A stretch of DNA of 64,000 nucleotides from Domibacillus sp. DTU_2020_1001157_1_SI_ALB_TIR_016 (GCF_032341995.1 NZ_CP135439.1:2356001-2420000); one strand, 5' to 3'; positions 38,774 to 47,889 are shown, counted from the first letter of the stretch. Numbers and translations are program-made. Notes: generated by a model not told the origin, from the sequence alone.

Positions 38774-39274
38774 ATGGAGCAAATCATTCCCATCAAAGGA
38801 AACGTCTCGTTTCCGCTCACTCTTGACCCTGGTGTGTGGATTTTCGACGACCGCCGCATTGATTTAGACGACTTTTTTTCCTCATCACCTCGGCCTGAAC
38901 GGGACACAGAGCAAGAATACATAAAAAGTACATCGAAATTTTGGGAAAAAGAAATTCGGGAAGGTGCGGTTTTTCCGCCGACGATTAAATCCGAAAAAAA
39001 ATATGAAAAAGAAAAAGTGCTCACCAGCACATTCGGCGTGCCGCTTTCACCCTTTTTAAAAAATGCGGTGCCGTCAGACATCGCTTCCCAAATTGTGATC
39101 GAAACAAAGGACGGTTCTTTTTCATTTCCCCTCGCAGAAGCGGACTCGCTCATCATGCAGTTTTCCTTTAAAGGAAAACCGCTGCGGGAAGACGGCCCCG
39201 TTTATGTCTTACTGAAAGATGGATCAAACCGTGACTGTCCGATCAAAAATGTAACGGCTATTTCTGTTCAGTAA
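38774..39274 (+). CDS. Conserved hypothetical protein, peptidyl-prolyl-isomerase-unrelated cytoplasmic protein
   Basis: A 166-residue protein that I do not recognise. The N-terminal half (IPIKGNVSFPLTLDPGVWIF, DDRRIDLDDFF) looks like a small beta domain. A charged linker of Lys/Glu (ESEKKYEKEKV-like, residues ~70-90) follows, then a second beta-rich half (IVIETKDGSFSFPLAEADSL). No signal peptide or membrane segment is seen. It is a single-gene unit with its own promoter, AAAGGAG ribosome site and a strong terminator, so it is very likely real. Its codon use resembles the neighbours. Confidence 0.75.
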   Translation: MEQIIPIKGNVSFPLTLDPGVWIFDDRRIDLDDFFSSSPRPERDTEQEYIKSTSKFWEKEIREGAVFPPTIKSEKKYEKEKVLTSTFGVPLSPFLKNAVPSDIASQIVIETKDGSFSFPLAEADSLIMQFSFKGKPLREDGPVYVLLKDGSNRDCPIKNVTAISVQ

Positions 39275-39308
39275 AAATCCATCTGCCTTCGGGCAGATGG
39301 ATTTTTTA
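39273..39308. terminator. Bidirectional terminator
   Basis: AAAATCCATCTGCC pairs with GGCAGATGGATTTT around a CTTCGG-type loop, with TTTTTT on the plus strand and a run of T on the minus strand. It serves both this hypothetical gene and the HD-GYP gene. Confidence 0.9.
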
Positions 39309-40409
39309 TGTACCAGACAATGTTGTATCCGTTTCTTTTATAAAAACGGTTGTTTCAACTGCTAGATTCACTTTATAAGGCACTTTTAAGTTGTGTCCGT
39401 CTTCCTCTAAAATAAGCAAAACAGGCCGGTCGCTGACATGCTCATTCTGCTCGCACACAATACCCTTCCGGCCGTCTGTAAGCCATACGGTTAAACCTGT
39501 TGGATACATCACGATCGCTTTGCGGAATTTTTCAATATACTCCGTTTCAAACTCGGTTCCTGAACCTGCATATAAAATTTCCATTCCTTCATGCGGCAGC
39601 ATCGCTTTGCGATAAATTCGATTTGAGGTTACCGCGTCGTATACATCGGCAATCCCAATCATTTTCCCGAAAATATGAATTTCATTTCCCTTTAAGCCGC
39701 GCGGATACCCAGAACCGTTTAAGCGCTCATGGTGCTGAAGCGCACAATGGGCTGCAGTCAGCGGCAGCCCGTGTTCTTTCCGAAGCAGCTCAAAGCCTAA
39801 TTCTGTATGAGATTTCACAATAGTAAATTCGTCACTTGTCAGCTTTGAGGGCTTTTTTAAAATGGCTAGCGGAATCAGCATTTTTCCTACATCGTGCAGC
39901 ATTGCCCCTAAGCCGATTTCTTCTGTTTGTTTTGGTGTTAAATTTTTCAGTTTCATACTGAGCGCCAGTGTGTAAATGGTCACGTTTAGTGAATGAGTAA
40001 AAATATAATCATCATGGGCATATAAGTGGGTCAATAAATCAATCGCTTCTTTTCGGCTTCTGATCTGCCTGATAATATCGCGGACAACAGAAACAAACTT
40101 TTTTTCCATTTTGTGAAAGCCGAATTTCGGTGAATCTGCCGATAAGTCCTTTTTCAATTGATTAAACGCTTCCGACATAACACAGAGAGCTTCTCTTCTT
40201 GTCCCTTCTGTTAAAACCGGGCGAATATAGATGTCATCCGTACGTGCATCTTCAATGTATAAGTATGAAATACCAAGCGAGTACAGCCGCTTCACGATAG
40301 GCGGTGTGAGCTCAGCACCGGCCTTCAGCAGTATTTGTCCTTTGCTGTTTAAAACATTTTCAGCAAGAAAGACATTTTCTTGGATGGATGACACAGCGAC
40401 TAATCTCAA
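39306..40409 (-). CDS. HD-GYP domain protein, candidate cyclic-di-GMP phosphodiesterase
   Basis: A 367-residue cytoplasmic protein. The HD-GYP domain covers about residues 125-290, with HDVGKMLIPLAIL (the HD pair), HHERLNGSGYPRGLKG (HHE and GYP) and IADVYDAVTSNRIYRKA. The family hydrolyses c-di-GMP. The N-terminal ~60 residues (VFLAENVLNSKGQILLKAG) match the small domain common in Bacillus HD-GYP proteins. There is no membrane segment. It starts with TTG at 40409 after AAGGAG. Target and activity are inferred from the family. Confidence 0.88.
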   Translation of the reverse strand: MRLVAVSSIQENVFLAENVLNSKGQILLKAGAELTPPIVKRLYSLGISYLYIEDARTDDIYIRPVLTEGTRREALCVMSEAFNQLKKDLSADSPKFGFHKMEKKFVSVVRDIIRQIRSRKEAIDLLTHLYAHDDYIFTHSLNVTIYTLALSMKLKNLTPKQTEEIGLGAMLHDVGKMLIPLAILKKPSKLTSDEFTIVKSHTELGFELLRKEHGLPLTAAHCALQHHERLNGSGYPRGLKGNEIHIFGKMIGIADVYDAVTSNRIYRKAMLPHEGMEILYAGSGTEFETEYIEKFRKAIVMYPTGLTVWLTDGRKGIVCEQNEHVSDRPVLLILEEDGHNLKVPYKVNLAVETTVFIKETDTTLSGT

Positions 40410-40442
40410 AATGTTCGAACTCCTTATATAGCCAAAATAACG

Positions 40443-40913
40443 TTATTGAATCGTTTCCTGTTTTAAAGCTGCCATAATTTGCCCGTCCAGCTTTTCGGCT
40501 GCCTGTAAATCGTATGTTTTTTCGGAAACAGGTTCTACTGTAATTCTCGATCCATAAAACATAACATCCCGCACTTCTTTAATAGACACTTCGATAACAG
40601 ATGCTTTTAACGGTACTCCCTCTAAATGAGAAGATAGGATTTTTGCACTACCACTGATTGTATAAGCCGATTCGGAGGCAAAAACAGCCAGGGAAACCAG
40701 TGCATTTTTATGAATATTGTGGATGATTTTTGAACGGCTGTCTACCGCTATACGCAGCGTTGTATCATTTAAAGCATACACCCAGGAAATCGCATTCATA
40801 AAAGGGGCCCCAGTTTCCGCGTCTACTGTCGAAAAAAATGAAAGGCGTTCCGATTGAAGTGCTTCGAACAATTCCGGTATTAAATATGGTTCGTTTCGAT
40901 TTGCCAACGCCAC
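40443..40913 (-). CDS. Pyridoxamine 5'-phosphate oxidase-fold protein
   Basis: A 156-residue protein of the PNPOx-like split-barrel family, recognised from RLSFFSTVDAETGAPFMNAISWVYA and KNALVSLAVFASESAYTISGSAKIL. Such proteins usually bind flavin, heme or F420; the ligand here is unknown. By position it may correspond to B. subtilis ylaL, but I cannot confirm this. It is probably cotranscribed with the HD-GYP gene, 33 bases downstream. Confidence 0.78.
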   Translation of the reverse strand: MALANRNEPYLIPELFEALQSERLSFFSTVDAETGAPFMNAISWVYALNDTTLRIAVDSRSKIIHNIHKNALVSLAVFASESAYTISGSAKILSSHLEGVPLKASVIEVSIKEVRDVMFYGSRITVEPVSEKTYDLQAAEKLDGQIMAALKQETIQ

Positions 40914-41013
40914 CGCTCCTTCTGACTTTTCTCCTATTATACCGATATTCTGTCTGCATTTCTATATGCTGCCCTCTCCCATGTTATACTACTTGTAAAA
41001 CGGAGGTGCCTCT

Positions 41014-41217
41014 ATGAGAGTAAAATGCATAATGTGTGACAAAATTGAATCAATTGACGATCAATTGCCTTCTGCTAAAAAGCTGCGCAACCGGCCTATT
41101 CATACCTATATGTGTGAAGCATGCCGAGCACGTATTGCGGAAAAAACCGAGCAGCGAATCCGTACAGGACAGTTTTTTGTTTATCGTTCTGGAAAAGAAA
41201 AAGAGTGGCTTTCATAA
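41014..41217 (+). CDS. ylaI: YlaI, small zinc-ribbon protein (DUF2197)
   Basis: A 67-residue protein with two Cys pairs (CIMC at residues 5-8 and CEAC near 34-37) that suit a zinc ribbon. The segment LPSAKKLRNRPIHTYMCEACRARI is typical of DUF2197. GGAGGTG lies 8 bases before the ATG. Its end overlaps the start of the next gene by 13 bases, suggesting coupling. Function unknown. Confidence 0.88.
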   Translation: MRVKCIMCDKIESIDDQLPSAKKLRNRPIHTYMCEACRARIAEKTEQRIRTGQFFVYRSGKEKEWLS

Positions 41218-41630
41218 GAAGCCTTCTGCTGGCTGGCACTGCAGGAGGAATAGTGCTCGGCTTTTTCTTAAAAGCAGCCGAATGGCTTACAGGAAAGAAA
41301 GTGTATACCTTACTGCTGAACGTTGATTTCATTCCTCTTCTTAACCGAATCGTGTGGCCGGAATGGATGGAATTTTTCTTTCACTTACTTCTTTCTTTTT
41401 CGATCACAGCTGTTTTTTTGGGACTGCTTTCAAAAACGAAGCGGCCTTTTACAACTGCTTTTGTTCTTATGCTGCCGACTGCTTTTCTGTACTACCCTTT
41501 ATCTATACTTTCTCACAAGTCCGTTGCTGCTCCGTACGATGGACAGGCTTTTGGCTGGTGGGCAGCAGGACACGCTTTATATGCCCTTGTCCTTGGTCTG
41601 TACGGGCAAAAAATAAAGCGGGAGGCATAA
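41205..41630 (+). CDS. Small integral membrane protein, YqhR-like
   Basis: A 141-residue protein with four hydrophobic segments (SLLLAGTAGGIVLGFFL, FFFHLLLSFSITAVFLGLLS, TAFVLMLPTAFLYYPLSIL, GWWAAGHALYALVLGLYG). It ends in a basic tail. I start it at the GTG at 41205, overlapping ylaI, since the open frame upstream lies antisense to nothing useful and encodes ylaI in another frame. The topology and the WPEWMEFFFH region suggest the YqhR family, but this is a weak match. Function unknown. Confidence 0.65.
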   Translation: MAFIRSLLLAGTAGGIVLGFFLKAAEWLTGKKVYTLLLNVDFIPLLNRIVWPEWMEFFFHLLLSFSITAVFLGLLSKTKRPFTTAFVLMLPTAFLYYPLSILSHKSVAAPYDGQAFGWWAAGHALYALVLGLYGQKIKREA

Positions 41631-41645
41631 GCCTCCCGCTTTATT
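41614..41645. terminator. Bidirectional terminator
   Basis: AAAGCGGGAGG pairs with CCTCCCGCTTT around a 6-base loop. It begins inside the last codons of the membrane protein gene and ends at the ylaH stop. Confidence 0.88.
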
Positions 41646-41959
41646 CAGCGTGCGGTTCTTTCTTGTTTTTGATGCTTTCTCAGCCTGAATTTATACGTCC
41701 CTAACACAAGGGCAGCTACAATCAGGCTTTCAACAACCGGCAGCTGGTAAGACAGGATTAAAAGCAGCAGGGAGCCGGCCGCAAGGGAAACATAAACGAT
41801 GGCGTTTTGCCACATTTTTAGTTTTTTTGCAAATCCGAGATTATAAACGAGAATGGAGAGGGCAATTAAAACAGCCCAGTAAATATAGATCGCTGTTTGA
41901 ACACCAAATGATTCAATAAGAGCCCGGAGAAGCGGGCCGACATGTTCCAATCCTTCCAC
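41645..41959 (-). CDS. ylaH: YlaH-like membrane protein
   Basis: A ~104-residue protein with three membrane segments (IYIYWAVLIALSILVYNLGF, IVYVSLAAGSLLLLILSYQLP, SLIVAALVLGTYKF) and a basic end. FAKKLKMWQNAIVYVSLA is characteristic of YlaH. I prefer the GTG at 41959, spaced 7 bases after GGGAGG; an ATG two codons upstream (41965) is too close to that site. It lies downstream of typA as in B. subtilis. Function unknown. Confidence 0.85.
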   Translation of the reverse strand: MEGLEHVGPLLRALIESFGVQTAIYIYWAVLIALSILVYNLGFAKKLKMWQNAIVYVSLAAGSLLLLILSYQLPVVESLIVAALVLGTYKFRLRKHQKQERTAR

Positions 41960-41990
41960 ACTCATTCCTCCCTATCCTTATGCTTAATGC

Positions 41991-43820
41991 TTAGTCCTGC
42001 TTATTCTTTTTCGCTGCGCGCTCACGTTCGTTTTTATCTAGGATTTTTTTGCGAAGACGGATCGATTCCGGTGTTAATTCGCAGTATTCATCATCATTCA
42101 AGTACTCAAGCGCTTCTTCAAGAGACATAATGCGCGGCTTTTTCATTGTAGCGGTTTGATCTTTGTTTGCAGAACGGACATTGGTTGCCTGTTTTGTTTT
42201 CGCGATATTTACCGTTAAATCATTGTCACGTGTATGTTCGCCCACGATCATACCGGCATAAATTTCTGTACCCGCTTCGACAAAAATTGTTCCGCGGTCT
42301 TCTACACCCATGATGCCGTATGTGGACGCTTTTCCAGTTTCCTGCGATACAAGAACGCCCTGGCGGCGGCCGCCGATGCGTCCTTTTTGCATTGGCTGAT
42401 AGCTGTCAAACGTGTGGTTGATAATGCCGTAACCGCGTGTCATGGTTAAAAACTCTGTTGTGTATCCGATCAATCCACGTGCAGGCACCATGAAAATCAA
42501 ACGGACCTGGCCGTTTCCATTGTTGATCATATCGAGCATTTCACCTTTACGCTCACCCATTGATTCGATGATAGAGCCGGTGTATTCTTCCGGCACATCA
42601 ATTTGAACGCGTTCAACCGGTTCACATTGAACTCCATCAATTTCGCGAACGATAACCTGCGGCTTCGATACTTGAAGCTCGAATCCTTCACGGCGAAGGT
42701 TTTCAATTAAAATGGATAAGTGAAGCTCGCCACGCCCTGATACGATCCACTCATCTGGAGAAGCGGTATTTTCAACACGAAGGCTGACATCTGTTTCAAG
42801 CTGTGCATGAAGACGTTCTTCGATCTTTCTTGATGTAACAAATTTTCCTTCGCGGCCAGCGAATGGGCTGTTGTTTACAAGGAAGTTCATTTGCAATGTT
42901 GGCTCATCGATGCGAAGTACCGGAAGTGCTTCTTGATGCTCCATTGGTGTAACTGTTTCACCAACGTTAATATCTTCCATGCCGGAAACGGCTACAAGAT
43001 CGCCGGCTTTTGCCGTTTCAATTTCAACCCGTTTTAATCCAAGGAAGCCAAACATTTTTGTTACACGGAACTGTTTTACTTTACCGTCAAGCTTCATTAA
43101 CGCTACAGACTGCCCAACAGACATTTCGCCGCGGAAAACACGGCCGATTCCGATACGGCCTAAATAGTCATTGTAATCAAGAAGAGCTACTTGGAATTGA
43201 AGCGGCTCGTCACTGTTATCAACCGGTGCCGGGATATGTTCGATAATCGCTTCGTATAGTGCTTCCATGTTTTCATCTTGTTTTTCCGGATCTGTACTTG
43301 CAGTTCCGTTAATACCAGACGCATAAATAACCGGGAATTCAAGCTGCTCATCATTTGCATCAAGCTCAATGAAAAGCTCAAGTACTTCATCTACTACTTC
43401 TGCCGGACGGGCAAAATCACGGTCAATTTTGTTAACAACAACAATCGGACGCAAATTTTGCTCTAGTGCTTTTTTCAATACGAAGCGTGTCTGAGGCATG
43501 CAGCCTTCATACGCATCGACAACAAGTAAAACACCGTCAACCATTTTCATGATCCGCTCTACTTCGCCGCCGAAGTCAGCGTGTCCTGGTGTATCCAAAA
43601 TGTTGATTTTTGTATCTTTATATTGAATCGCAGTATTTTTAGCGAGAATTGTAATACCGCGTTCGCGTTCAAGGTCGTTTGAATCCATCGCGCGCTCTTC
43701 TACATGCTCATTTGAACGAAAAATACCTGACTGCTTCAATAACTGATCGACCAGCGTTGTTTTTCCGTGGTCAACGTGGGCGATAATCGCGATGTTCCGT
43801 AAATCGTTTCTTGTTTTCAA
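41991..43820 (-). CDS. typA: TypA/BipA ribosome-associated GTPase
   Basis: A 609-residue translational GTPase. The G domain carries [10 protein letters not shown] (P-loop, residues ~14-23), the switch region [16 protein letters not shown] and NKID. Domain II and EF-G-like domains III and V follow, then the TypA-specific C-terminal domain with [18 protein letters not shown] and [22 protein letters not shown] sequence. It assists ribosome assembly, notably at low temperature or under stress. It starts with TTG at 43820 after GGAGG. As in B. subtilis it is divergent from ylaF. Confidence 0.96.
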   Translation of the reverse strand: MKTRNDLRNIAIIAHVDHGKTTLVDQLLKQSGIFRSNEHVEERAMDSNDLERERGITILAKNTAIQYKDTKINILDTPGHADFGGEVERIMKMVDGVLLVVDAYEGCMPQTRFVLKKALEQNLRPIVVVNKIDRDFARPAEVVDEVLELFIELDANDEQLEFPVIYASGINGTASTDPEKQDENMEALYEAIIEHIPAPVDNSDEPLQFQVALLDYNDYLGRIGIGRVFRGEMSVGQSVALMKLDGKVKQFRVTKMFGFLGLKRVEIETAKAGDLVAVSGMEDINVGETVTPMEHQEALPVLRIDEPTLQMNFLVNNSPFAGREGKFVTSRKIEERLHAQLETDVSLRVENTASPDEWIVSGRGELHLSILIENLRREGFELQVSKPQVIVREIDGVQCEPVERVQIDVPEEYTGSIIESMGERKGEMLDMINNGNGQVRLIFMVPARGLIGYTTEFLTMTRGYGIINHTFDSYQPMQKGRIGGRRQGVLVSQETGKASTYGIMGVEDRGTIFVEAGTEIYAGMIVGEHTRDNDLTVNIAKTKQATNVRSANKDQTATMKKPRIMSLEEALEYLNDDEYCELTPESIRLRKKILDKNERERAAKKNKQD

Positions 43821-43924
43821 CCTATTTCCTCCTGCCTTTTCTAGAAACTTCGTTTTGTTCGGTTTCCATTAACTGAGCTATTATACCACATCATAACCAC
43901 GATGCCTATTTGGAAAAAGCGGCA

Positions 43925-43954
43925 TTGCAAAAAAAGATCTCGTTGTACTACAAT
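43925..43954 (+). promoter_or_regulatory. SigA-type promoter for ylaF
   Basis: TTGCAA (43925-43930) and TACAAT (43949-43954) lie 18 bases apart, and AAAGGAGGT follows at 43961. The start codon is so close that the 5' leader would be only ~15-20 bases. Confidence 0.5.
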
Positions 43955-43976
43955 AGACAAAAAGGAGGTCTGCACT

Positions 43977-44162
43977 TTGCCTACTATTCAATGGCCGTTT
44001 TTAGGATTTGCTGTTTTAGCCGCTGCATGCATGATTGGCATCGGTATTGCCATCGGTGAAGGAAGTATTTTAGGCGGCGCGCTCTCTATTATCCTGCTTC
44101 TCGCTGTTATGGGATTTGGATTTTCGTACAAAGCGAAAATGCGCCGGGCAGGCAAATTATAA
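43977..44162 (+). CDS. ylaF: YlaF, small two-helix membrane protein (DUF5325)
   Basis: A 61-residue protein with two hydrophobic segments (FLGFAVLAAACMIGIGIAIG and ILGGALSIILLLAVMGFGF) and the basic end SYKAKMRRAGKL. I start it at the TTG at 43977, eight bases after AAAGGAGGT. The open frame extends 25 codons further upstream, but that part holds the promoter and ribosome site. Length and position next to typA match B. subtilis YlaF. Confidence 0.82.
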   Translation: MPTIQWPFLGFAVLAAACMIGIGIAIGEGSILGGALSIILLLAVMGFGFSYKAKMRRAGKL

Positions 44163-44231
44163 AAAGGTACAAGGTAACAATGCCTGGTGCCGGGCCGAGT
44201 AAAGCCCTACATATAACGGACTGCTTACAAT

Positions 44232-44269
44232 AAAAAGGAACAGCCGCACAAAGCGCTGTTCCTTTTTTC
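44232..44269. terminator. Bidirectional terminator between ylaF and the inositol phosphatase gene
   Basis: AAAAAGGAACAGC pairs with GCTGTTCCTTTTT around a short loop, with A/T runs for both strands. The 70 bases between ylaF and the hairpin hold nothing I can recognise. Confidence 0.88.
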
Positions 44270-45058
44270 TTAGCTCAAATATTTCTTTAAAATGTCTTCA
44301 TAAAGACCCGGCGCTGCCGCAAAAACCGGATTGATGGAAAGCATATCAATGTCTTCTCCGCTAATCGTGCTCACAATGCCGCCCGCTTCTTCGACAATCA
44401 TTTTACCACCGGCAAAATCCCACGGTGCATTCCGCATTGTAATATAGGCGCTTAAACGCCCTGAAGCTACATAAGCAAGTTCCAGCGCTGCTGACCCGTA
44501 TGATCTTACTCCGCGCACATCTTTCGCCAGCTGGATGAGTTTGTTTTGATCAAAATGCCGATTGTTAATCAGCCATGTGGCACTAATCCCTAATATAGCC
44601 GTTTCAACCGGTACTTGTTCGAGTTTTTGAAGCGGTGTATCGTTCATCCAGGCCCCATGTCCTTTTCTGGCATGATAAAGCTCGTCATGAACAATGTCAT
44701 ATATGTATCCAAGCTGGCCGATACCGTCCTCATAAATACCGATAGAAATGGCGAAATTACGCTGCTGGTGAACAAAATTCATCGTACCGTCAATTGGGTC
44801 GATCATCCATATCACACCATCAAGCGATTTGATTTGATCTCCCTGGCCTTCTTCCCCTAAAATACGATGATCAGGAAAGTGGGAGCGGATATTCTCTATA
44901 AAAAATCGCTCTGTTTCCTGGTCTACATTTGTCACTAAATCATTCGGATTTGACTTTGTCTGAATGGTGAGCGAATTAGTAAAGGATGCGCGTATATTTG
45001 TGCCGGCTTCCTGAATCCACCGCTTCACCGTTTGGTCTATTTTTGTCCAATTCGCCAT
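44270..45058 (-). CDS. Inositol monophosphatase family protein (YktC/SuhB-like)
   Basis: A 262-residue Mg-dependent sugar-phosphate phosphatase. The metal-site motifs are GEEGQG (residues ~70), WMIDPIDGTMNFVHQ (DPxDGT), and WDFAGGKMIVEEAGGIV (WDxAxG). B. subtilis yktC sits in the same order beside yktB. Family members act on inositol-1-phosphate, NADP or fructose-1,6-bisphosphate, so the substrate is open. Confidence 0.9.
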   Translation of the reverse strand: MANWTKIDQTVKRWIQEAGTNIRASFTNSLTIQTKSNPNDLVTNVDQETERFFIENIRSHFPDHRILGEEGQGDQIKSLDGVIWMIDPIDGTMNFVHQQRNFAISIGIYEDGIGQLGYIYDIVHDELYHARKGHGAWMNDTPLQKLEQVPVETAILGISATWLINNRHFDQNKLIQLAKDVRGVRSYGSAALELAYVASGRLSAYITMRNAPWDFAGGKMIVEEAGGIVSTISGEDIDMLSINPVFAAAPGLYEDILKKYLS

Positions 45059-45195
45059 GATACAGCCCCCGTCTCACTTCTATTCCGTTTTTTATCACCT
45101 TACACGAAATAAAAAGGCTTATCAAGTTTTTCCAACTTCTCATGATATGGTAACATTAATATGAAAAATGATTTGCAGGAAAGGATTACACTCCC

Positions 45196-45813
45196 ATGAA
45201 TTTTACCGGTTTTACAGAAGAAGATTTTCAGACCTTCCAAATAAATGGTCTTACAGAAAGAATGACTGCCATACAGGAACGGATCCAGCCGAAATTCAAT
45301 CAGCTCGGCAGCGCTCTGGCCGATGATTTGGCAGTACTGCTCGGACAGGAAATGTTTTTGCACATTGCACGCCACGCGCGACGTAAAGTGAATCCGCCAA
45401 ACGATACGTGGCTTGCTGTGGCAGACAACAAGCGTGGATATAAGCAGCACCCCCATTTTCAAGTCGGCTTGTTTGACGATCATGTTTTCGTTTGGCTTGC
45501 TTTTATTTACGAGCTGCCGCGTAAAAAAGAAATTGCCCAAGCCTTCTTAACTCATCAGCAGATGCTCGATAATACGATACCGGCTGACTATGTGGTGTCT
45601 CTCGATCATTTGAAAAAAGACGCTCAAACGTGGGAAGAGCTGAACGTTGAACAGGCTCTCGAGCGGTTCCGGGATGTAAAAAAAGCGGAGCTTTTAATTG
45701 GCCGCCACATTCAAGCGGATGACCCCGTGCTGCAGGATGGAAAAGCACTTTATACCCTTATTAAAGAAACGTTTGAAACACTTCTTCCTATTTATCAGCT
45801 TGCTTATAAATAA
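45196..45813 (+). CDS. yktB: YktB, UPF0637/DUF1054 family protein
   Basis: A 205-residue protein with the family opening MNFTGFTEEDFQTFQINGL, and HIARHARRKVNPPNDTWLAV and FQVGLFDDHVFVWLAFIYE in the middle. AAAGGA lies 9 bases upstream of the ATG. It is divergent from the inositol phosphatase gene and convergent with yktA. Function unknown. Confidence 0.92.
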   Translation: MNFTGFTEEDFQTFQINGLTERMTAIQERIQPKFNQLGSALADDLAVLLGQEMFLHIARHARRKVNPPNDTWLAVADNKRGYKQHPHFQVGLFDDHVFVWLAFIYELPRKKEIAQAFLTHQQMLDNTIPADYVVSLDHLKKDAQTWEELNVEQALERFRDVKKAELLIGRHIQADDPVLQDGKALYTLIKETFETLLPIYQLAYK

Positions 45814-45851
45814 ACAGCAGCCCATTTCCTCTGCCGAAATGGGCTGCTGTA
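45814..45851. terminator. Bidirectional terminator between yktB and yktA
   Basis: CAGCAGCCCATTTC pairs with GAAATGGGCTGCTG, a perfect 14-bp stem with a 7-base loop. T-tracts are short on both sides. Confidence 0.75.
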
Positions 45852-45852
45852 T

Positions 45853-46131
45853 TTACATGCGTATTTTTGTTTGTTCAGGAGCCTGCTTCATTTTTTGAAC
45901 AGCCCGGTAGGAAGAATAGCCGCTTACTTCTTCAAACTCATTGCAAATGCGCTTTTCTTCTGCTTTTCCTGGCACAATTTCTTTAAAGCGGCGATACCGT
46001 TCCATTAACGTTTCTTTGGCAATTCCTTTTTCATAAGCCTGCTCAATGGCTTCGAAAAAGGAAACGACATCAATCACTTCTTCCGTTGACCAGTCCGTTG
46101 AAAACGGGTACGAATATTCCATTTTTCTCAC
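45853..46131 (-). CDS. yktA: YktA, UPF0223 family protein
   Basis: A 92-residue helical protein starting [20 protein letters not shown], the hallmark of UPF0223, followed by [13 protein letters not shown] and [23 protein letters not shown] take 45853-46131, though the inner ATG (MEYSY, 46122) is more likely the start, with GGGAGGTGAG upstream. It is divergent from speA. Function unknown. Confidence 0.9.
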   Translation of the reverse strand: MRKMEYSYPFSTDWSTEEVIDVVSFFEAIEQAYEKGIAKETLMERYRRFKEIVPGKAEEKRICNEFEEVSGYSSYRAVQKMKQAPEQTKIRM

Positions 46132-46190
46132 CTCCCTTTATTTATTCGCTTTTGTACAAGTCATCTCCTTGCTTGGGAAGAAAAATTTCT

Positions 46191-46218
46191 TTGCAAGGAC
46201 CATGCAAAGTGCTATAAT
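46191..46218 (+). promoter_or_regulatory. SigA-type promoter for speA
   Basis: TTGCAA (46191-46196) and TATAAT (46213-46218) lie 16 bases apart, with TGC before the -10 as in an extended -10. AGAGGTGG, the ribosome site of speA, lies ~25 bases downstream. Confidence 0.7.
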
Positions 46219-46255
46219 TCTTTTGCTTTAGCGAATGATTAGAAAAGAGGTGGAA

Positions 46256-47731
46256 ATGGCGTTGTCACAACACGAAACACCATTATTTGACGGGCTTCTT
46301 CGCCACGCCGAACGGAACCCAGTTCAATTTCATATTCCAGGTCATAAAAAAGGAAGCGGAATGGACCCCGTCTTCAAAGAATTTATCGGAGAAAATGCGC
46401 TTTCCATTGATTTAATTAATATTGCACCCCTTGATGACCTCCATCAGCCGCACGGTATCATTAAAGAAGCCCAGCAGCTGGCTGCCGAGGCATTTGGTGC
46501 TGACCATACGTTTTTCTCTGTTCAAGGAACAAGTGGAGCTATTATGACGATGATTATGGCCGTTTGCGGACCTGGTGAAAAAATCATTGTACCGCGTAAT
46601 GTCCATAAATCCATTATGACTGCGATTGTATTTTCTGGTGCAGTTCCGATCTTTATTCATCCTGAAATTGATAAAGATTTAGGAATTTCGCACGGTATTA
46701 CAACCGAGTCTGTTACTCGGGCATTAACAGAGCATCCGGATGCAAAAGGCCTGCTCGTGATTAACCCGACGTACTTCGGCATTGCGGGCGATTTAAAACA
46801 AATCGTTGATATTGCCCATTCATTCAACGTTCCCGTTCTTGTCGACGAAGCACACGGTGTTCATATCCATTTTCATGAAGACCTTCCGATTTCGGCTATG
46901 CAGGCAGGAGCTGATATGGCGGCCACGAGTGTGCATAAGCTGGGCGGTTCTATGACCCAGAGCTCTATCTTAAATGTACGCGAAGGACTTGTATCCGTAA
47001 ATCGTGTACAGACGATTTTGAGCATGCTGACAACGACATCTACGTCTTATATCCTGCTTGCTTCCCTTGACACCGCACGGAGACACCTTGCGATCAACGG
47101 GCATCAAATTATTGAGCAGACCCTGAAATACGCGCAGGAAACACGGAAAAAAATAAACGAAATTGATCACCTGTATTGTGTAGGGGAAGAAATTCTAGGC
47201 TCAAAAGCTACGTATGATTATGACCCGACCAAACTGATTGTTTCTGTTAAGAACCTTGGTATAAGCGGCCATGATGCAGAAAAATGGCTCCGGGACTGTT
47301 ATAACATCGAGGTAGAGCTCAGTGATTTATACAACATTCTCTGCATTATTACACCAGGGGATACGAAAGAAGATTGTGAACTGCTTGTGAAAGCTTTAAC
47401 TGAAATGGCAGCTTCCTTTAAAGGCACTGTTCAGTCTAGATATGCGCATGTAATGCTGCCGGATATCCCGCTGTTAGCACTGTCTCCTCGTGAAGCTTTT
47501 TATGCCGAGACAGAAACCGTCCCACTTGATGAATCAGCAGGCCGGATTATGGCAGAATTTATGATGGTTTACCCGCCGGGTATCCCAATTTTTATTCCGG
47601 GTGAAATCATTACAGAAGAAAACCTGCGTTATGTAAAAGAAAACGTAGCAGCCGGACTTCCTGTTCAAGGTCCGGAAGATGAAGAATTAAAAACATTACG
47701 TGTGATCCGCGAACGCAAGCCGATTTATTAA
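46256..47731 (+). CDS. speA: Arginine decarboxylase, PLP-dependent (group III)
   Basis: A 491-residue aspartate-aminotransferase-fold decarboxylase that makes agmatine, the first step of polyamine synthesis in Bacillus. Motifs: QFHIPGHKKGSGMDP at the N-terminus, FSVQGTSGAIMTMIMAV, DEAHGVHIHF, and the PLP Lys in SVHKLGG (Lys228). A C-terminal Orn/Lys/Arg decarboxylase domain follows (MVYPPGIPIFIPGE). I start it at the ATG at 46256 with AGAGGTG upstream; the TTG two codons on is the other choice. Order speA-sr1-pdhD matches B. subtilis. Confidence 0.94.
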   Translation: MALSQHETPLFDGLLRHAERNPVQFHIPGHKKGSGMDPVFKEFIGENALSIDLINIAPLDDLHQPHGIIKEAQQLAAEAFGADHTFFSVQGTSGAIMTMIMAVCGPGEKIIVPRNVHKSIMTAIVFSGAVPIFIHPEIDKDLGISHGITTESVTRALTEHPDAKGLLVINPTYFGIAGDLKQIVDIAHSFNVPVLVDEAHGVHIHFHEDLPISAMQAGADMAATSVHKLGGSMTQSSILNVREGLVSVNRVQTILSMLTTTSTSYILLASLDTARRHLAINGHQIIEQTLKYAQETRKKINEIDHLYCVGEEILGSKATYDYDPTKLIVSVKNLGISGHDAEKWLRDCYNIEVELSDLYNILCIITPGDTKEDCELLVKALTEMAASFKGTVQSRYAHVMLPDIPLLALSPREAFYAETETVPLDESAGRIMAEFMMVYPPGIPIFIPGEIITEENLRYVKENVAAGLPVQGPEDEELKTLRVIRERKPIY

Positions 47732-47763
47732 AAAAGAGCCGCTCCAGTTGGAGCGGCTCTTTA
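47731..47763. terminator. Bidirectional terminator shared by speA and the sr1 array
   Basis: AGAGCCGCTCC pairs with GGAGCGGCTCT around a 4-base loop, with AAAAAA before and TTTATAT after. On the minus strand it is a perfect terminator with TTTTTT and is the only complete terminator of the three SR1 units. Confidence 0.92.
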
Positions 47764-47772
47764 TATATCCGT

Positions 47773-47889
47773 TCAGTCATCACTCTCTGTTTCATGATCA
47801 CAGCCACAATGAGAGTATAAAACTGTCACCTTTTCTTCTTCAAAGTGCTCAATTGTTACTTTGCATGACTTGCAGATGATTGTTCCCAT
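47773..47889 (-). CDS. sr1P: SR1P-family GapA-binding peptide, copy A
   Basis: A 38-residue peptide beginning MGTIICKSCKVTIEHF and ending in a Cys/His/acidic tail (SHCGCDHETESDD). B. subtilis SR1P starts MGTIVC and has the FE.EKVT.LY core; here EEEKVTVLYS matches. The known peptide binds GapA and promotes its link with RNase J1. AGGGGGTT lies ~8-10 bases before the ATG. Copy A differs from B and C at three residues (Lys10, Val11, Thr34). Confidence 0.88.
   Translation of the reverse strand: MGTIICKSCKVTIEHFEEEKVTVLYSHCGCDHETESDD

Noticed and set aside
38719..39156. 145-codon minus-strand ORF opposite the 38.77 kb gene
   Set aside because: Ser-rich antisense translation, with no ribosome site; the plus-strand frame has promoter, ribosome site and terminator.
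43902..43976. N-terminal extension of ylaF
   Set aside because: This stretch contains the promoter and ribosome-binding site, so it cannot be coding for ylaF.
45100..45540. 146-codon minus-strand ORF opposite yktB
   Set aside because: Antisense to a recognised UPF0637 gene and without expression signals.
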